A DNA stretch of 8,941 nt. Origin: CAZLMF01 sp964560565. Lineage in GTDB: Bacteria; Bacillota; Clostridia; Oscillospirales; Ruminococcaceae. How positions within the stretch are numbered: position 1 is the stretch's first letter; every line of letters starts with the position of its first letter. The position numbers and the translations under genes are program-made. The notes beneath the pieces are model-generated. The model did no database searches and was not told where the DNA came from. It was given only the letters and a program-made list of their open reading frames with translations. Below, piece after piece: positions 6,928-8,941 of the stretch. The stretch is from positions 1 through 8,941 of the forward strand of contig CAZLMF010000062.1 in NCBI GenBank assembly GCA_964560565.1, in the 5' to 3' direction.

Positions 6928-7641
6928 GTTGTTTTTTATGCGCTGTTCTCTTTCTCTTTCCGCCTGTGGGACACGAATGTAACTAGGCATTAGCGTTTGC
7001 GCCGAAATTTCCTCTCCTGAAAAAGCCGCCGCGCAAACACTTGTCCCAAGCTGATGTTGTAAATGTGCAGGTGCTGGTGCAATATTATAACCCTGCTTGC
7101 ATAAAGATTCAAACTCCTGCGACTCTAAAACAAGCATTGCAGCCTCTCCCACAAGTGTAATTTTCTCGTCCTTGTAATCCTTAATCTCTTGCGCAAGCTG
7201 TGAAATACTAATCGCCTTATCCTCACATACCCTTGTGATTTTTTCGCCCTGCAAGGAAAAAAGCGCAGTATATACCTGTGAGCGCCTTGCATCCATCACC
7301 GCACATGCAATCCCATTCCCCCCTTGCAAGTTATACGCAAGGCTTTCAAGGGTAGAAACCCCTATGCAGGGCTTGCCAAGCGCATATGCCATGCCCTTTA
7401 TTGCCGATACGCCAATGCGTATCCCTGTAAAGCTCCCGGGGCCTCTTGATACCGCAAAAGCATCTATCTCCTCAAGATTTAGCTTTGCGCAAGCTAACAT
7501 ATCCCTCACCATAGGCATAATAGTTTGAGAATGAGTGAGCTTCACATTGATAAATGCGCTTGCTATGACCTTTTCCTTTGAGCATACCGCACAGGATGCC
7601 GCCTGTGCCGAGGCATCAATTCCAAGAATCAGCTTGCTCAT
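6922..7641 (-). CDS. tsaB: tRNA threonylcarbamoyladenosine biosynthesis protein TsaB
   Basis: TsaB is the non-catalytic partner and scaffold of TsaD in making t6A at position 37 of ANN-decoding tRNAs; TsaE also binds this complex. The 239 residues match the family. The ASKHA-fold N-terminal lobe shows LILGIDASAQAASCAV (4-19), the helix HSQTIMPMVRDML (37-49) and the family hallmark SRGPGSFTGIRIG (65-77), followed by GMAYALGKPCIGVSTLESLA (83-102). The C-terminal half is less conserved, as usual. I chose the ATG at 7641 because MSKLILGID fits the family. The ATG at 7653 has AGAGGGGG directly against it, too close to act; that G-run is 12 nt from the chosen start, a long but possible distance. 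The gene overlaps tsaE by 26 bp, implying coupled translation. Neither rimI nor tsaD follows. Confidence 0.95.
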   Translation of the reverse strand: MSKLILGIDASAQAASCAVCSKEKVIASAFINVKLTHSQTIMPMVRDMLACAKLNLEEIDAFAVSRGPGSFTGIRIGVSAIKGMAYALGKPCIGVSTLESLAYNLQGGNGIACAVMDARRSQVYTALFSLQGEKITRVCEDKAISISQLAQEIKDYKDEKITLVGEAAMLVLESQEFESLCKQGYNIAPAPAHLQHQLGTSVCAAAFSGEEISAQTLMPSYIRVPQAEREREQRIKNNL

Positions 7642-8062
7642 TAAATCTCTCATCCCCCTCTATCACTATTTTCCTTGTATTCTCATCAACCACCGATATT
7701 GTGACTACCACTGCATTTTCCGGCAGTGAATCCTCAATATTTTCACTCCACTCAATCGCTAAAATAGAGTCCCCGTCCATATAGTCATAAAAACCCGTCG
7801 CATACAAATCGTCCTCCCCTTGTATGCGATACATATCAAAGTGATAAAGTGTGTGTTTTCCCCTATGCTCATGCACAAGGGAAAATGTCGGGCTTGAAAC
7901 CTCATCCTCCGTCCCAAGCCCCTTTGCAAGTCCCCTTACAAATGCAGTCTTACCAACTCCAAGTCCCCCTCTAAAGGCGACTATATCCCCTGACTTTAGC
8001 AACCCTGCTAGCCTTTGCGCATAATATTCAGTTTGCGCTACTGATTTAGATATAAGCTCCAT
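7616..8062 (-). CDS. tsaE: tRNA threonylcarbamoyladenosine biosynthesis ATPase TsaE
   Basis: TsaE is the P-loop ATPase that binds the TsaB-TsaD complex and is needed for repeated rounds of t6A synthesis. The 148 residues match the family. It has the Walker A motif GGLGVGKT (32-39), the switch-like SSPTFSLVHEH (56-66), HFDMYRI (74-80) and the conserved AIEWSENI (102-109). The ATG at 8062 follows GGAAGG by 4 nt. A TTG four codons upstream lies just ahead of that site and is rejected as the start. The gene begins 19 nt after the fhs stop codon and overlaps tsaB at its end, so fhs-tsaE-tsaB probably share a transcript. Confidence 0.96.
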   Translation of the reverse strand: MELISKSVAQTEYYAQRLAGLLKSGDIVAFRGGLGVGKTAFVRGLAKGLGTEDEVSSPTFSLVHEHRGKHTLYHFDMYRIQGEDDLYATGFYDYMDGDSILAIEWSENIEDSLPENAVVVTISVVDENTRKIVIEGDERFNEQADSWN

Positions 8063-8081
8063 TTTACCTTCCAAATATTCT

Positions 8082-8941
8082 TTAAGATAATCCTGTTATA
8101 TTTCCAAGATAGTCAACATCAATGGTATTTGCCGCAGGTAGCTTTGGCAGCCCCGGCATGGTCATTATCTCCCCTAGCAGTATTACTATAAACCCAGCAC
8201 CTGCCGATAGCCTTACATCACGCACCGATACATCAAAATACCTCGGTCTGCCAAGCTTTTTCGGGTCGTCTGATAGGGAGTATTGCGTCTTTGCAATACA
8301 CACAGGCAGCTTTGAAAATCCAAGCTTTTCAATATCCGCAATAGCTTGCAGTGCTTGAGGTGTATAGTTTACGCTTTGTCCGCCATATATGCGTGTAACA
8401 ATTTCCTCCACCTTATCCTTAATGGAATACTCTGTGCTGTACAAAGGCGCAAAAGCGCTTTGCTTTTCGCAAGCCTCGACCACACATTTCGCAAGCTCAA
8501 TTCCGCCATCTCCGCCCTTTGCGAATACTTCCGACAGCGCAAAGCTTGCCCCAAGTTGCTCACAGCGCTTCGCCACCATATCAAGCTCCTGCTGTGTATC
8601 GCTCTCAAAGCGGTTAATCGCCACAACAACAGGCACTCCGTACTTTTTCATGTTTTCAACATGAGCGTCAAGGTTTACTATGCCTTTAGCAAGGGCTTCA
8701 AGGTTTTCTTCCTTGAGGTTTTCCTTTGCAATGCCGCCGTTATATTTTAGCGCACGCACAGTTGCAACCAGTACAACGCAGTTAGGCTTGAGGTCACCTA
8801 TGCGGCACTTTATATCAAAGAACTTCTCCGCCCCAAGGTCAGAACCAAAGCCTGCCTCGGTTATTGCATAATCCCCAAGCTTTAGCGCAAGCTTAGTAGC
8901 ACGAAGGGAATTGCACCCATGCGCTATATTTGCAAATGGGC
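8082..8941 (-). CDS. fhs: Formate--tetrahydrofolate ligase, C-terminal half, partial
   Basis: The enzyme activates formate with ATP and tetrahydrofolate to 10-formyl-tetrahydrofolate, the entry to one-carbon metabolism and, in acetogens, the methyl branch of the Wood-Ljungdahl pathway. The last 285 residues are visible; the family has about 556, so the N-terminal half with the ATP-binding P-loop is beyond the right edge. Visible hallmarks are FANIAHGCNSLRATKLAL, EAGFGSDLGAEKFFDIKCR, RALKYNGG, VVVAINRFESDT, FAKGGDGG, KIYGG-like TRIYGG, IAKTQYSLSDDP and the C-terminus EIMTMPGLPKLPAANTIDVD. The frame stays open to the window edge and ends in a normal TAA, so truncation is only by the window. The gene reads into tsaE. 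Confidence 0.98.
   Translation of the reverse strand, partial: PFANIAHGCNSLRATKLALKLGDYAITEAGFGSDLGAEKFFDIKCRIGDLKPNCVVLVATVRALKYNGGIAKENLKEENLEALAKGIVNLDAHVENMKKYGVPVVVAINRFESDTQQELDMVAKRCEQLGASFALSEVFAKGGDGGIELAKCVVEACEKQSAFAPLYSTEYSIKDKVEEIVTRIYGGQSVNYTPQALQAIADIEKLGFSKLPVCIAKTQYSLSDDPKKLGRPRYFDVSVRDVRLSAGAGFIVILLGEIMTMPGLPKLPAANTIDVDYLGNITGLS

Noticed and set aside
7642..7653. Upstream ATG at 7653 as the start of tsaB
   Set aside because: The G-rich ribosome binding site is directly against this ATG with no spacer, and the family N-terminus fits the ATG at 7641.

Overview
The window looks like a housekeeping stretch of a low-to-mid GC Gram-positive anaerobe, most likely in the Clostridia. 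The reasons are formate--tetrahydrofolate ligase (typical of anaerobic one-carbon metabolism), the rpiB-upp gene pair, AGGAGG-type ribosome binding sites and the protein sequences themselves. This assignment rests on recognising families, not on a database search. All seven genes are on the minus strand, so transcription runs from the right end (8941) to the left end (1). I see no RNA genes, CRISPR array, insertion sequence or phage gene.

In transcription order, the 3' half of fhs enters at the right edge (8941-8082). It is followed closely by tsaE (8062-7616) and tsaB (7641-6922), which overlap each other. TsaE and TsaB are partners in making the tRNA modification t6A. A good extended -10 promoter (TTGTAA, 17 bp, TGATATAAT) lies over the tsaB stop codon. 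It should start a second transcript with a leader of about 120 nt, carrying rpiB (6768-6313) and upp (6312-5686); the upp start codon directly follows the rpiB stop codon. RpiB supplies ribose 5-phosphate, the precursor of the PRPP that Upp uses to salvage uracil.

A 139-bp gap holds a perfect 13-bp stem hairpin, a second small hairpin and a third copy of the 8-mer AGGCATAT. glmS (5546-3726) follows, encoding the enzyme that commits fructose 6-phosphate to amino sugars and the cell wall. The glmS ribozyme found ahead of this gene in many Firmicutes is not recognisable here. After another hairpin comes a small charged protein of unknown function (3648-3328), then a clear intrinsic terminator (3279-3311).

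The left third (3218 to 1) is one open frame of 1072 codons running off the window. It is the N-terminal part of a very large membrane protein resembling cyclic beta-1,2-glucan synthase (NdvB/ChvB): an N-terminal helical region, membrane segments, a GT84-type glycosyltransferase domain and the start of the cyclisation (GH189-type) domain. The C-terminal phosphorylase-like domain would lie outside. This is the most interesting gene here, because cyclic beta-glucans are mainly known from Gram-negative bacteria. I found no clearly new defence or mobile system.
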